Shown: positions 8,738 through 17,434, numbered from the stretch's first letter. The stretch is DNA of 64,000 nt from Bordetella genomosp. 8 (GCF_002119685.1 NZ_CP021108.1:5394001-5458000), one strand, 5' to 3'. Notes: generated by a model not told the origin, from the letters alone. A program made the numbers and translations.

Positions 8738-9298
8738 CTACGCCGCCGAAAAACTCATCAGCTTGTGGACCAGCCCGGCCGAGGTCTTGGCGGCAAACTT
8801 GGTCATGAGCCTGGCCCGGTACATTTCGACGGTGCGCGGGCTCAGATTGAGCTGGCGGGCGATGACCTTGCTGGTCTTGCCCTCGGCGATGAGCGCGGCG
8901 ATTTCCCGCTCGCGCGCGGTCAGCCCGGACGCCACGGGGCGTTTCGCGCTCAGGTCCTCGAAGACCCAGATGACCGCGGCATGAGGCTGCCGCGATATCA
9001 GGGAACGGCCGGCGGTGTGGCACCAGAACAGTTCGCCCTGCCGGCGCTTCATGATGCGTTCGTCGGAGTAGGCATCGGTGTCGCCCAGCAAACCCAGAAG
9101 GCGGCGGCCGGTGCGGGTGAACTCCGCGACGGACGGATAGAGCAACTCGAAGGAGACGCCGTCCAGCGCGCCGGCGTCGTAGCCGAACATGTTTTCCAGC
9201 GCGGTGTTGGCGAACTGGATGACCCGGTTGCGCGACACGCACATGCCCACCGGCGCGCGCATCAGGACTTCCTTGTAGTCTATGTCGGACGGGCTCAT
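8738..9298 (-). CDS. PAS-LuxR transcriptional regulator
   Basis: A 186-residue regulator. The N-terminal part (about 8-115) is a PAS domain (APVGMCVSRNRVIQFANTALENMFGY and WCHTAGRSL). The C-terminal part is a NarL/LuxR-type helix-turn-helix (LTAREREIAALIAEGKTSKVIARQLNLSPRTVEMYRARL). There is no receiver domain, so the signal is probably sensed directly by the PAS domain. ATG 9298 is chosen because GGAG lies eight bases upstream and the PAS fold starts right after it. It is divergent from the cupin gene at 9453 and probably controls it through the shared 154-base region. Confidence 0.88.
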   Translation of the reverse strand: MSPSDIDYKEVLMRAPVGMCVSRNRVIQFANTALENMFGYDAGALDGVSFELLYPSVAEFTRTGRRLLGLLGDTDAYSDERIMKRRQGELFWCHTAGRSLISRQPHAAVIWVFEDLSAKRPVASGLTAREREIAALIAEGKTSKVIARQLNLSPRTVEMYRARLMTKFAAKTSAGLVHKLMSFSAA

Positions 9299-9359
9299 CG
9301 TTCGATCTCCAGAACAGGGATGGGCCCACGCCGCCAGCGGGGCCATCACATCCGCGCCA

Positions 9360-9371
9360 CGTAGTTTTACG
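9360..9371. promoter_or_regulatory. Short dyad between the LuxR and cupin genes
   Basis: CGTA-GTTT-TACG is a perfect four-base inverted repeat near the middle of the divergent intergenic region. NarL/LuxR-type proteins bind short dyads of this kind. The repeat is short, so the assignment is tentative. Confidence 0.3.
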
Positions 9372-9452
9372 GTATTGCCGCTGCCCTTGCCCGCTCCTAC
9401 AGTGGCCTGGAGCATGATCGCTCGGGTCTTTTCTTCCTACTGGAGACAGGCA

Positions 9453-9890
9453 ATGGAAAACCAAAAGGCAGGCGGGGATTTTCCTACATTTTTTTCGCAC
9501 GTGCGGCCGGCGGATACGGAGTTCCGCTCGGGCGGCCTGCGCGATTTCTTCGTATACCGGGACCTGGGCATTGCCGAGGCCACGGGCGGCAAGGTGATCG
9601 CGCAACTGGTCAGGGCCAACGAAGCACCCGAGGCCGGCACCGGATGGCATATCCATGGCGCGGACTTCCATATCGTCTACATGCTGAAGGGCTGGGCGCG
9701 CTTCATGTACGAAGACCAGGAAACCCTGGTCAGCGCCGGCGACTGCGTGCACCAGCGGCCCGGGATCCGGCATTTCCTGTTCGACTACTCGCCCGACATG
9801 GAGTATCTGGAAGTGGTCGGCCCGGCGGACTTCACCAGCGTGCCGGTCAGTGGCCCGTGTGAAGTCCCGCGCCCCGGAGCCTGGTCTTAG
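9453..9890 (+). CDS. Cupin-domain protein
   Basis: A 145-residue single-cupin protein. Motif 1 is visible as GTGWHIHGADFHIVYMLKG, with His residues for a metal site, and motif 2 as GDCVHQRPGIRHFLFDY. ATG 9453 is supported by TGGAGACAGG upstream. It is divergent from the PAS-LuxR gene, which suggests that it is the main target of that regulator. Such small cupins include dioxygenases, isomerases and sensor proteins. The reaction cannot be assigned. Confidence 0.82.
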   Translation: MENQKAGGDFPTFFSHVRPADTEFRSGGLRDFFVYRDLGIAEATGGKVIAQLVRANEAPEAGTGWHIHGADFHIVYMLKGWARFMYEDQETLVSAGDCVHQRPGIRHFLFDYSPDMEYLEVVGPADFTSVPVSGPCEVPRPGAWS

Positions 9891-9921
9891 CGCACCCGCC
9901 AGCCCCCGGCTTCACTCCCTA

Positions 9922-9961
9922 TTGACACCCAATATGTCCAGTACTTAATATTATGTCTATA
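9922..9961 (+). promoter_or_regulatory. Promoter of the SDR/thiolase operon in an AT-rich patch
   Basis: TTGACA at 9922-9927 and TAATAT at 9946-9951 are separated by 18 bases, a good sigma-70 match in a strikingly AT-rich stretch (about 9930-9970). TATGTC occurs twice, at 9933-9938 and 9952-9957, flanking and overlapping the -10, and could be a repressor or activator repeat. The first gene starts at 10021. Confidence 0.6.
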
Positions 9962-10020
9962 CATATATAGGAGCGAGACACTGCGATACCCGCCGTGCCG
10001 CTCCATGGTGGACGGGTGAC

Positions 10021-10923
10021 ATGAAAGACAAGGTAGTGGTGCTGACGGGCGCCGGTGGCGGTATTGGGCGCGGGATCGCGCATGCGCTGGCACAGGCCGG
10101 CGCGTGCGTGGTGGTGAACGACGTAGGCGTATCGCTGTCCGGCCAGGGCGGCGATACCGGGGTCGCGGAAGGCCTGGCCGCCGAACTCCGCGCGGCCGGC
10201 GGTTCCGCCGTCGCCTGCGGCGACAGCGTATCGGACTGGAACAGCGCGCAACGCATCGTCGCCTGCGCCCTGGACACCTATGGCCGCATCGACGCGGTCA
10301 TCAACAACGCCGGCAACCTTCGCGACCGCTTCTTCCACAACATGGAAGAAGACGAGTGGCGTTCGGTCGTCGACGTCCATCTGCACGGCACGTTCTTCGT
10401 CAGCCGGGCCGCCGCGCCGCATTTCCGCGCGCAGAACGGCGGCGCCTACGTGCACATGACTTCCACGTCCGGACTGGTCGGCAACTTCGGCCAGGCCAAC
10501 TATTCGGCCGCCAAGCTGGGCATCGTCGCGCTGTCCAAGTCGATCGCGCTGGACATGCGGAAGTACGGCGTGCGCTCCAACTGCATCGCGCCTTTCGCAT
10601 GGAGCCGCATGACCGACTCCATCCCGGCCAATACGCCCGAAGAAGCCGCCCGCGTCGAAAAGCTGAAGAAGATGGAAGCCGGCAAGATCGCGCCCATGGC
10701 GGTGTTCCTGGCCAGCGACGCCGCCGCCGACGTGACGGGGCAGATCTTCGGGGTGCGCGCCAATGAAATCCTGTTGTTCAGCCAGCCGCGCCCGATCCGG
10801 TCGGTGCACATGAGCGAAGGCTGGACCCCGCAAAGCATCGCCGACATCGCCATCCCCGCCATGCGGTCCAGCTTCTTCGCGCTGGAGCGTTCCCCCGACG
10901 TGGTGAGCTGGGACCCCATCTGA
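10021..10923 (+). CDS. Short-chain dehydrogenase, hydroxyacyl-CoA dehydrogenase type
   Basis: A 300-residue SDR with the cofactor motif TGAGGGIG (residues 9-16), NNAG at 95-98, active Ser near 148 and the YxxxK pair Tyr161/Lys165. The insertion VNDVGVSLSGQGGD after the second strand resembles the dehydrogenase part of multifunctional beta-oxidation enzymes (HSD17B4 type), which favours a 3-hydroxyacyl-CoA substrate. It is the first gene of an operon with a DUF35 protein, a thiolase-like protein and a CoA-transferase, so it probably oxidises a hydroxyacyl-CoA during catabolism of an unidentified acid. Confidence 0.88.
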   Translation: MKDKVVVLTGAGGGIGRGIAHALAQAGACVVVNDVGVSLSGQGGDTGVAEGLAAELRAAGGSAVACGDSVSDWNSAQRIVACALDTYGRIDAVINNAGNLRDRFFHNMEEDEWRSVVDVHLHGTFFVSRAAAPHFRAQNGGAYVHMTSTSGLVGNFGQANYSAAKLGIVALSKSIALDMRKYGVRSNCIAPFAWSRMTDSIPANTPEEAARVEKLKKMEAGKIAPMAVFLASDAAADVTGQIFGVRANEILLFSQPRPIRSVHMSEGWTPQSIADIAIPAMRSSFFALERSPDVVSWDPI

Positions 10924-10945
10924 TTCTTCAAGCCTAGGAATTCGC

Positions 10946-11365
10946 ATGGCCAACGACACGAAGGGGCGCGACAGCAGCGCGCCCACGGGCCCGCTCGGAC
11001 CCGAACAGACCTACTTCCGCTTCCTGCAGGACGGCGACTGGCGCATCCAGCGCTGCCGCGGCTGCGGCAAGGCGGTGTTCTATCCCCGCATCGCCTGCCC
11101 TGGCTGCGATGGCCAGGACTTCGACTGGGTCGCGCCTTCCGGCGACGGCACGGTGTACTCCACCACCGTCATGCGCCGCCCCGCGCAGGCCGGCGGCGAC
11201 CGCAACCTGTGCCTGGTGGACCTGGACGAAGGCGTGCGCATGATGAGCCGCATCGAAGACGTCGACGCGTCCGCGCCGCGCATCGGCGACCGCGTGCGCG
11301 CCCAGTTGCGTCGCGAAGGCGAGCAGAACCTGGTGGTATTCACGCTCTTGGAGCAGACACGATGA
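10946..11365 (+). CDS. DUF35 zinc-ribbon/OB-fold acyl-CoA-associated protein
   Basis: A 139-residue protein with a four-Cys rubredoxin-like knuckle (CRGCGKAVFYPRIACPGCDG) followed by an OB-fold segment (GTVYSTTVMRRP to the C terminus). DUF35 proteins usually bind a thiolase-fold partner and help hold the CoA substrate. The next gene is exactly such a partner and its start overlaps this stop (ATGA), so a complex of the two is likely. Cytoplasmic. Confidence 0.88.
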   Translation: MANDTKGRDSSAPTGPLGPEQTYFRFLQDGDWRIQRCRGCGKAVFYPRIACPGCDGQDFDWVAPSGDGTVYSTTVMRRPAQAGGDRNLCLVDLDEGVRMMSRIEDVDASAPRIGDRVRAQLRREGEQNLVVFTLLEQTR

Positions 11366-12531
11366 GCGCGAACGCATTGCGCGGCGCCGCCGCCGTGGTG
11401 GGCGTGGGCCAGGCCGGCATGGGCTCGGCCGCCGGCTACACCGAAATGGAAATCCTGGCGCAGGCGGCCGCCCGCGCCGTCGCCGACGCGGGTTTGCGCA
11501 TGTCGGACATCGACGGCCTGTGCACCTGCAGCGCGTCGGCCACCATGTGGGCCATGCCGGTCGCGGAATACCTGGGCATCCGCCCCGCGTTTATCGACAG
11601 CACCATGCTGGGCGGCAGCAGCTTCGTGGCCCATCTGCTGCCCGCCATCCAGGCGCTGGCCGCGGGCGTGTGCAACGCGGTGTTGGTCTGCTACGGCAGC
11701 ACGCAGCGCACCGGCAACGTCAACCGCGCCGCCGTCGGCAAGATGCGCCAGGTGCTGGATCCGCAGCCCTACGAAACACCCTATGAGCCCATGCAGCCGA
11801 TCAGCGCCTACGCGCTGGCCGCCGCGCGCCACATGGCGCAATACGGCACCACGCGCGAACAGTTGGCGGAAGTGGCGGTGGCGGCGCGCGCCTGGGCGCG
11901 GCTGAATCCCGAGGCGTATTCGCGCGACCCGCTGTCCATCCAGGACGTGCTGGACGCCCGCATGGTCTGCGACCCGCTGACGGTGCGCGATTGCTGCCTG
12001 CTGACCGACGGCGCCGGCGCCTTCGTGCTGGTGCGCGCCGACCGTGCCCGCGACCTTCCCCATCCGCCTGCCTACGTCCTGGGCAATGCCACGGCGGTGT
12101 GGCACCGGCAGATCTCCAGCATGGAGGACCTGACGGTCACGGCGGCGGCGGAGTCGGGACCGCGCGCGTTGCGCATGGCCGGCATGTCGCCCGGCGACGT
12201 CGACGTCGCCTGCCTGTATGACGCGTTCACCATCAACACCATCCTGTTCCTGGAAGACCTGGGCTTCTGCCCCAAGGGCGAAGGCGGGCGCTTCGTCGCC
12301 GACGGCGGCATCGCGCCGGGCGGACGGCTGCCCGTCAATACCAACGGCGGCGGGCTGTCGTTCGGCCATCCGGGCATGTATGGCGTCTTCCTGGTGATCG
12401 AGGCGGTGCGGCAGCTGCGCGGCCAGGCGGGCGAGCGCCAGCAGCGCTGCGACGTGGCGCTGGTGCACGGGAACGGCGCCACGCTGTCGAGCCAGTCCAC
12501 CGCCATCCTGGGCAGCGCGGCGGCGCTGTGA
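11362..12531 (+). CDS. Thiolase-fold protein lacking the nucleophilic Cys (SCP2/Ltp2 type)
   Basis: A 389-residue thiolase-superfamily protein whose ATG overlaps the DUF35 stop. The late His loop is present (GGGLSFGHPGMYG, His336), but the segment that normally holds the nucleophilic Cys reads STMLGGSSF, with Met82 at the Cys position. It therefore probably does not act as a normal thiolase. DUF35-partnered members without Cys, such as Ltp2, are retro-aldolases in steroid side-chain degradation. A Tyr in CLYDAFTIN (Tyr286) lies in a region conserved among such proteins. A retro-aldol role on a CoA thioester is inferred. Confidence 0.83.
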   Translation: MSANALRGAAAVVGVGQAGMGSAAGYTEMEILAQAAARAVADAGLRMSDIDGLCTCSASATMWAMPVAEYLGIRPAFIDSTMLGGSSFVAHLLPAIQALAAGVCNAVLVCYGSTQRTGNVNRAAVGKMRQVLDPQPYETPYEPMQPISAYALAAARHMAQYGTTREQLAEVAVAARAWARLNPEAYSRDPLSIQDVLDARMVCDPLTVRDCCLLTDGAGAFVLVRADRARDLPHPPAYVLGNATAVWHRQISSMEDLTVTAAAESGPRALRMAGMSPGDVDVACLYDAFTINTILFLEDLGFCPKGEGGRFVADGGIAPGGRLPVNTNGGGLSFGHPGMYGVFLVIEAVRQLRGQAGERQQRCDVALVHGNGATLSSQSTAILGSAAAL

Positions 12532-12553
12532 AGCCTTCCTGCACGAGACCAAC

Positions 12554-13222
12554 ATGATCAACAAGATATTCCCCACCTTGCTCGACGCGGTGTCGTGCAT
12601 CGTCGACGGCGCGTCCGTCATGGTGACCGGCTTCGGCGATTCCGGCCTGCCGCGCGAACTGCTGCACGCGCTGATCGACCACGGCGCCAGGGACCTGACC
12701 ATCATCAGCAATAACGCCGGCACCGGCACCACCGGCCTGGCCGCGCTGCTGGCCGCCGGACGCGTGCGCAAGATGATCTGCACCTACCCGAAGTCGTCGG
12801 GCGCCGACGTCTTCACCGCCCTGTACCGGGAAAAGAAGATCGAACTGGAGCTGGTGCCTCAGGGCACGCTGCTGGAGCGCATGCGCGCCGCGGGCGCCGG
12901 CCTGGGCCCCTTCTTCACGCCGACGGGCTATGGCACGCCGATCGCCGAAGGCAAGCCGCAGTGCATCTACCAAGGCAAGGGGTATGTGCAGGAAGAACCG
13001 TTGCGCGCCGACTTCGCGCTGGTCAAGGCGTATCACGCCGATCGCTGGGGCAACCTGACCTACCGCCTGGCGGGGCGCGGCTTCGGACCGGTGATGTGCA
13101 TGGCCGCCGAAACCGCGATCGCGCAGGTGGACGACATCCTGCCGCTGGGCCTGATCCATCCCGAAACCATCGTCACGCCGGGCATCTTCGTCGGGCGCAT
13201 CGTGCGCAAGGACAGCAAATGA
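12554..13222 (+). CDS. 3-oxoacid CoA-transferase, subunit A
   Basis: A 222-residue class I CoA-transferase alpha subunit. The glycine-rich CoA-binding motif reads VTGFGDSGLP near residue 25, and the middle has FFTPTGYGTPIAEGK, typical of PcaI/ScoA-like proteins. Its stop overlaps the beta-subunit start by four bases. Together they move CoA between an organic acid and succinate or acetate, either activating the substrate or releasing the product of the SDR/thiolase-like pathway. The actual acid is unknown. Confidence 0.9.
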   Translation: MINKIFPTLLDAVSCIVDGASVMVTGFGDSGLPRELLHALIDHGARDLTIISNNAGTGTTGLAALLAAGRVRKMICTYPKSSGADVFTALYREKKIELELVPQGTLLERMRAAGAGLGPFFTPTGYGTPIAEGKPQCIYQGKGYVQEEPLRADFALVKAYHADRWGNLTYRLAGRGFGPVMCMAAETAIAQVDDILPLGLIHPETIVTPGIFVGRIVRKDSK

Positions 13223-13890
13223 GCCATACCGTGAACAAGCTCAGCCGCGACCGCGTCGCGCAGCAGGTCGCCGCCGATATCCCGCCGGGCAGCTACGTGA
13301 ACATCGGCTTGGGCATGCCGACGCTGGTCGCCAAATACCTGGATCCCGCCAAGGAAATCATCCTGCACAGCGAAAACGGCATCCTCGGCATCGAGGACGT
13401 GACCGAGGGGGATCCCGGCGACGAGGACCTGATCAATGCCAGCAAGGCACGCCTGCAACTGATCCCCGGCGCATCGATCTGCGACCAGTCGCTTTCGTTC
13501 GCCATGATGCGCGGCGGCCACCTGGACGCCACCATCCTGGGCGCCTTCCAGGTGTCGCCCGAAGGCGATATCGCCAGCTGGGCCACCGATGACGCCGACG
13601 CCGTCCCTGGCATCGGCGGCGCCATGGACCTGGTGGCCGGCGCGCGCAAGGTCATCGTGGTGATGGAGCACACGACGCGCGACGGCCGGCCGAAGCTGCT
13701 GCGTTCGTGCAGCTTTCCGCTTACCGGCAAGGGTGTGGTCGACGTGGTCTACACCGATATGGCGGTGATCGACGTCGATCCCCAACGCGGCTTCGTGGTG
13801 CGGGCGATGGCCGAAGGCCTGACGCGCGAGGCGCTGGAGGCGGCCACGGAAGCGCCGCTGAGCTACGCGAACGATCTGTTTTTCATCTGA
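13219..13890 (+). CDS. 3-oxoacid CoA-transferase, subunit B
   Basis: A 223-residue beta subunit. The catalytic Glu52 is in the signature SENGILGIE, preceded by GSYVNIGLGMPTLVAKYL. ATG 13219 overlaps the alpha-subunit stop (ATGA), as is usual for equimolar subunits. The enzyme forms a glutamyl-CoA intermediate during transfer. It is followed after 47 bases by a Bug receptor gene, which links uptake with CoA activation. Confidence 0.92.
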   Translation: MSHTVNKLSRDRVAQQVAADIPPGSYVNIGLGMPTLVAKYLDPAKEIILHSENGILGIEDVTEGDPGDEDLINASKARLQLIPGASICDQSLSFAMMRGGHLDATILGAFQVSPEGDIASWATDDADAVPGIGGAMDLVAGARKVIVVMEHTTRDGRPKLLRSCSFPLTGKGVVDVVYTDMAVIDVDPQRGFVVRAMAEGLTREALEAATEAPLSYANDLFFI

Positions 13891-13937
13891 CCACCACGCG
13901 CAACAACAATCAACGATACGAATCGGAGACAAGCACG

Positions 13938-14900
13938 ATGAAACACCTGTTCAAGCATCTGGTCGGCGCCGCGGCGCTGGCCCTGGCCACCGCCGCGCAT
14001 GCCGGTCCCTTCCCCGACCACCCCGTGGAATTGATCATCCCCTACCCGCCCGGCGGCACCGCCGATGCGGTGGCGCGTCCGCTGTCGGCCGTGCTGCAGG
14101 AGAAACTCGGCGTGCCCATCGTCGTGTCGTACAAGGCGGGCGCCGGCAGCGTCATCGGCACGCAGTACGTCGCGCGCGCCAAGCCGGACGGCTACACGCT
14201 GGTGATGGTGCTGGCCGCCCATGCCATCAATCCCAGCCTGTACCCCAACCTGCCCTACGACTCCGTGAAGGACTTCAGCTCCATCGGCATGGTGGCCAAG
14301 CTGCCGCTGGTGCTTTACACCAGCCCGAAGTTCCCTGCCAAGACGGTGCCCGAGATCATCCAGTACGCCAAGGAGCATCCAGGCAGCCTGTCGGTCGCGT
14401 CCGCCGGCAACGGCAACACCAGCCACCTGGCGACCGAACTGTTCGCCACCACCGCCGGCGTGAAGCTGCTGCACGTCCCCTACAAAGGCGGCGGCCCGTC
14501 GGTGACGGCAGCGATGGGCGGTGAAGTCAACGCGGTATTCGCCGGCCCGGACTCGCTGCATCTGGCCAAGGCCGGCCGGCTGAACGTCGTGGCCGTCACC
14601 AGCCCGCAGCGCGTGGCGCTGATGCCGGACGTACCGACCGTGCAGGAAGCCGGCCTGAAAGGCTTCGAGGTCCAGGGCTGGTACGGCCTGCTCGCGCCCG
14701 CCGGCACGCCTCCCGACGTGGTCGCCAAGCTGAACAAGGCCCTGAACGATTCCGTCCAGGATCCGAAGTTCGTCAAGACCGTCGAGGAACTGGGCTATAT
14801 CCCGTCGTCGTCCACGCCGGACGGCTTCATGGACTACGTCAAGCAGGAAACGGCGCGCTGGGCCAAGGTGGTCAAGGACGCCGACATCAAGCTGCAATAG
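13938..14900 (+). CDS. Bug-family (TctC-like) periplasmic solute receptor
   Basis: A 320-residue protein with a signal peptide (MKHLFKHLVGAAALALATAAHA) and the Bug signature PVELIIPYPPGGTADAVAR. Bug receptors bind small carboxylates and usually feed TctAB-type transporters. No membrane partner is encoded nearby. A GGAGAC ribosome site lies upstream of ATG 13938. Its position after the CoA-transferase genes suggests that it captures the substrate of this operon. Confidence 0.92.
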   Translation: MKHLFKHLVGAAALALATAAHAGPFPDHPVELIIPYPPGGTADAVARPLSAVLQEKLGVPIVVSYKAGAGSVIGTQYVARAKPDGYTLVMVLAAHAINPSLYPNLPYDSVKDFSSIGMVAKLPLVLYTSPKFPAKTVPEIIQYAKEHPGSLSVASAGNGNTSHLATELFATTAGVKLLHVPYKGGGPSVTAAMGGEVNAVFAGPDSLHLAKAGRLNVVAVTSPQRVALMPDVPTVQEAGLKGFEVQGWYGLLAPAGTPPDVVAKLNKALNDSVQDPKFVKTVEELGYIPSSSTPDGFMDYVKQETARWAKVVKDADIKLQ

Positions 14901-14921
14901 CGACCCGCTCGGCGCGGGCGC

Positions 14922-14950
14922 CGCCTGGGTCCATTCGCGGTACCCAGGCG
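14922..14950 (+). terminator. Intercistronic hairpin
   Basis: A perfect 9-bp stem (14922-14930 with 14942-14950) and an 11-base loop lie between the Bug receptor gene and the PcaB-like gene. There is no T-run, so it may be an mRNA-stabilising hairpin or a weak terminator. Confidence 0.45.
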
Positions 14951-14996
14951 ACGGCCGCGCCGGGCTTTCCATTCCTATCCAAGCATCACATCCACC

Positions 14997-16343
14997 ATGC
15001 CTATATCCGTAATCGAATCCGCCGTATTCAAAGACATGTTCGGCACCGCCGCGATGCGCGCGGTGTTCGACGACGCCGCCACGCTGCGCCGCTATGTCGA
15101 AACGGAGGTCGCGCTGGCCCGCGTGCAGGCGCGCCTGGGCATCATCCCGCAGGCCGCCGCGGACGCCATCACCGCGCGCGCCGATGCCGCGCGGCTGGAC
15201 ATGGAAGTCCTGAAGCACGAAACCGAAATCGTCGGTTATCCCATCCTGCCGCTGGTGCACCAGCTGGCGCGCATGTGCGGACCCGAAGGCGAATACCTGC
15301 ACTGGGGCGCCACCACGCAGGACATCATGGACACCGCCACCGTCCTTCAGGTGCGCGAGGCGCTCGACCTGATCGATGCCGATCTCGCCGAACTGGACGG
15401 CATCCTCGACGCACTGTCCTTGCGCTACCGCGATACGCCGATGGCTGGCCGTACGCACCTGCAACACGCGTTGCCCGTGACCTTCGGCTACAAGGCCGCC
15501 GTGTGGCTGTTGATGATACGGCGCCACCGCGAACGGCTGGCGCAACTGCGTCCGCGCGCACTGGTCGGCCAGTTCGGCGGCGCGGCCGGCACGCTGGCGT
15601 CCCTGGGCGAGCAGGGCATCGCGGTGCAGGAAGCGCTGATGCAGGAACTGGGCCTGCATTCGGCTCCCGTCACCTGGCACGTGGCGCGCGACGGCCTGGC
15701 GGAAACCGTCCAGTTCCTGGGCCTGGTGACCGGTTCGCTGGGCAAGATCGCGCTGGACATCATGCTGATGATGACCAACGAGCTCGCCGAGGCCTTCGAG
15801 CCCTTCGTCAAGAGCCGTGGCGCTTCCAGCACGATGCCGCAGAAGCGCAATCCGATCTCCTGCGAGCTCATGCTGAGCGCCTCCAAGGTGGTGCGCCAGC
15901 ATGCCGGTCTGGCGCTCGACGCCATGGTCCAGGATTTCGAACGCGCCACCGGTCCCTGGCATATCGAATGGTCGGCCATCCCGGAATCGTTCGTCGTGAC
16001 CGCCGGCGCGCTGCGCCAGGCCAGGTTCATGCTAGGCGGGCTGGAAGTCGACACGCAGCGCATGCGGCGCAACCTCGACCTGACCGGCGGATTGATCGTT
16101 TCCGAAGCGGTGATGATGGGGCTGGCGCCCTACCTGGGCCGCCAGACCGCGCACGACGTGGTCTATGACGCCTGCCGCGTCGCGCTGGCGGAGCAATGCC
16201 GGCTGGCGGACGTGCTGGCGCGTGAGGCGCGCGTCACCGAACACCTGGACCGCGCCGCCATCGATCGCCTGTGCGATCCGGCGAACTACCTGGGCGCGGC
16301 GCCGCAGATGGTGGATCGCATGCGACGGTTCGGCGCGGCGTAG
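14997..16343 (+). CDS. PcaB/adenylosuccinate lyase-family lyase or cycloisomerase
   Basis: A 448-residue cytoplasmic member of the aspartase/fumarase superfamily. The loop SSTMPQKRNP is intact, the segment HWGATTQDIMDTA is the usual second conserved box, and GRTHLQHALPVTFGYKAAVW the third. The length and the N terminus (FKDMFGTAAMRAVFDD) resemble 3-carboxy-cis,cis-muconate cycloisomerase. That would fit an aromatic-type pathway, but a related C-N lyase cannot be excluded. No clear ribosome site precedes ATG 14997. It is the last gene before the strong hairpin. Confidence 0.85.
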   Translation: MPISVIESAVFKDMFGTAAMRAVFDDAATLRRYVETEVALARVQARLGIIPQAAADAITARADAARLDMEVLKHETEIVGYPILPLVHQLARMCGPEGEYLHWGATTQDIMDTATVLQVREALDLIDADLAELDGILDALSLRYRDTPMAGRTHLQHALPVTFGYKAAVWLLMIRRHRERLAQLRPRALVGQFGGAAGTLASLGEQGIAVQEALMQELGLHSAPVTWHVARDGLAETVQFLGLVTGSLGKIALDIMLMMTNELAEAFEPFVKSRGASSTMPQKRNPISCELMLSASKVVRQHAGLALDAMVQDFERATGPWHIEWSAIPESFVVTAGALRQARFMLGGLEVDTQRMRRNLDLTGGLIVSEAVMMGLAPYLGRQTAHDVVYDACRVALAEQCRLADVLAREARVTEHLDRAAIDRLCDPANYLGAAPQMVDRMRRFGAA

Positions 16344-16392
16344 GATAGCCCTGGCGTGCGCCCTCGTCCCTGGGCGCACGCCAGGGCTATCC
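16343..16392 (+). terminator. Long perfect hairpin ending the SDR/thiolase operon
   Basis: A 21-bp perfect inverted repeat (16343-16363 with 16372-16392, eight-base loop) begins in the stop codon of the lyase gene. It has no T-run but is extremely stable. It probably marks the 3' end of the operon transcript. Confidence 0.75.
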
Positions 16393-16532
16393 CGCCAACC
16401 GGGCGAAGTGTTGCGTCGGTACAAATCGCAGCAGAGACAGTAACCAAATACGCGGATTCGCGACATAATCGTTCCCAGCGTCGCGCTGTACGTCACAGCG
16501 CCCATGACGGCGATCGATGAATTCCGCGTGAC

Positions 16533-16754
16533 ATGAACCCGCACAAGATACTGACCGCAGTCGGTGTAGCCGGCATGGCATACATGGCGATCGCCATGTC
16601 CATGAGCCCGTCCCATGAACCCGCCACCGCGAGCGTGGTGGCGCAGGCTGCCACGGAAAAGGCCGACGACGTCACCCTTGGCCCACCGCACGGCACAATG
16701 ACGAACTGGGTGCGCGACATGATCATGGTCGCGGTCAGGGGCGCCGGCCTATAG
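16533..16754 (+). CDS. Small hypothetical protein with one hydrophobic N-terminal segment
   Basis: A possible 73-residue protein. Residues 5-25 (KILTAVGVAGMAYMAIAMSMS) form a signal or single membrane helix, and the rest is short and polar. No good ribosome site is seen before ATG 16533 and no family is recognised. Kept because the hydrophobic N terminus followed by a polar tail is unlike random GC-rich frames. Confidence 0.42.
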   Translation: MNPHKILTAVGVAGMAYMAIAMSMSPSHEPATASVVAQAATEKADDVTLGPPHGTMTNWVRDMIMVAVRGAGL

Positions 16755-16897
16755 GCACGTCAGGCAGGTCAGGCAGGACGCGAGACACCTGTCATGCGGC
16801 GTCAGGCGCGGTTCCTGCCCACGATGTACGATGGACGGCCTGGACCGGCGGCAGCACTTGCCGCCAAGTCGACTTCTCACGCGCCGCTCTAGGTCGA

Positions 16898-17434
16898 ATG
16901 AGGCTGATCCGCGATGACCTCCACGAACTGCTGTCCGCCGCGCCGCCGCCGGATGCGGTCCGTCGCGCGTCCGCCGGCAGGCCACGCGGGCCGCGCAGCT
17001 GGCGGCTCAAGCGCAATTGCGCGCTGCGACCCACGCAATACCTGGCGGCAATCGGCGTGCTGATGGGGATCTCCGCGCTGGTGGCGGTGGGTTGCTGGAT
17101 TCGTGGAGTCTGGCTGGTGCCTGTGTTCTGCGGCGCCGAATTGCTGGGCATCGCGGTCGCGGCGCTCGCCTACGCGCATCACGCCATCGACGGCGAGATC
17201 GTGCGCGTGGATACGGATGGGCAGGTCCACGTCGACGTGGACCGCGGACGGCGGCATGACCGCTACGTGTTTCCGTCCAGCCAGACCCGCCTGATCAAGT
17301 CGGCCGATGCGCCGGACACGCTGTGGCTGCACCATGGCGCCACCCGTCTCGAATTGGCCCGCTACGTGTCCGCCGACACCCGGGAAGCCTTCGAAGGCCA
17401 ACTGCGTCAGGCGCTGCGGGAAACCTGGTCGTAG
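16898..17434 (+). CDS. DUF2244 membrane protein
   Basis: A 178-residue protein with an Arg/Pro-rich N terminus and two adjacent membrane helices (about residues 47-90, YLAAIGVLMGISALVAVGCW and VWLVPVFCGAELLGIAVAAL). A soluble domain follows with strands VRVDTDGQVHVDVDRG and TLWLHHGATRLELARYV. This arrangement is that of DUF2244, a family with no settled function that is often found near cytochrome oxidase genes. Here it converges on the DUF2243 gene, with stop codons four bases apart. Confidence 0.78.
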   Translation: MRLIRDDLHELLSAAPPPDAVRRASAGRPRGPRSWRLKRNCALRPTQYLAAIGVLMGISALVAVGCWIRGVWLVPVFCGAELLGIAVAALAYAHHAIDGEIVRVDTDGQVHVDVDRGRRHDRYVFPSSQTRLIKSADAPDTLWLHHGATRLELARYVSADTREAFEGQLRQALRETWS

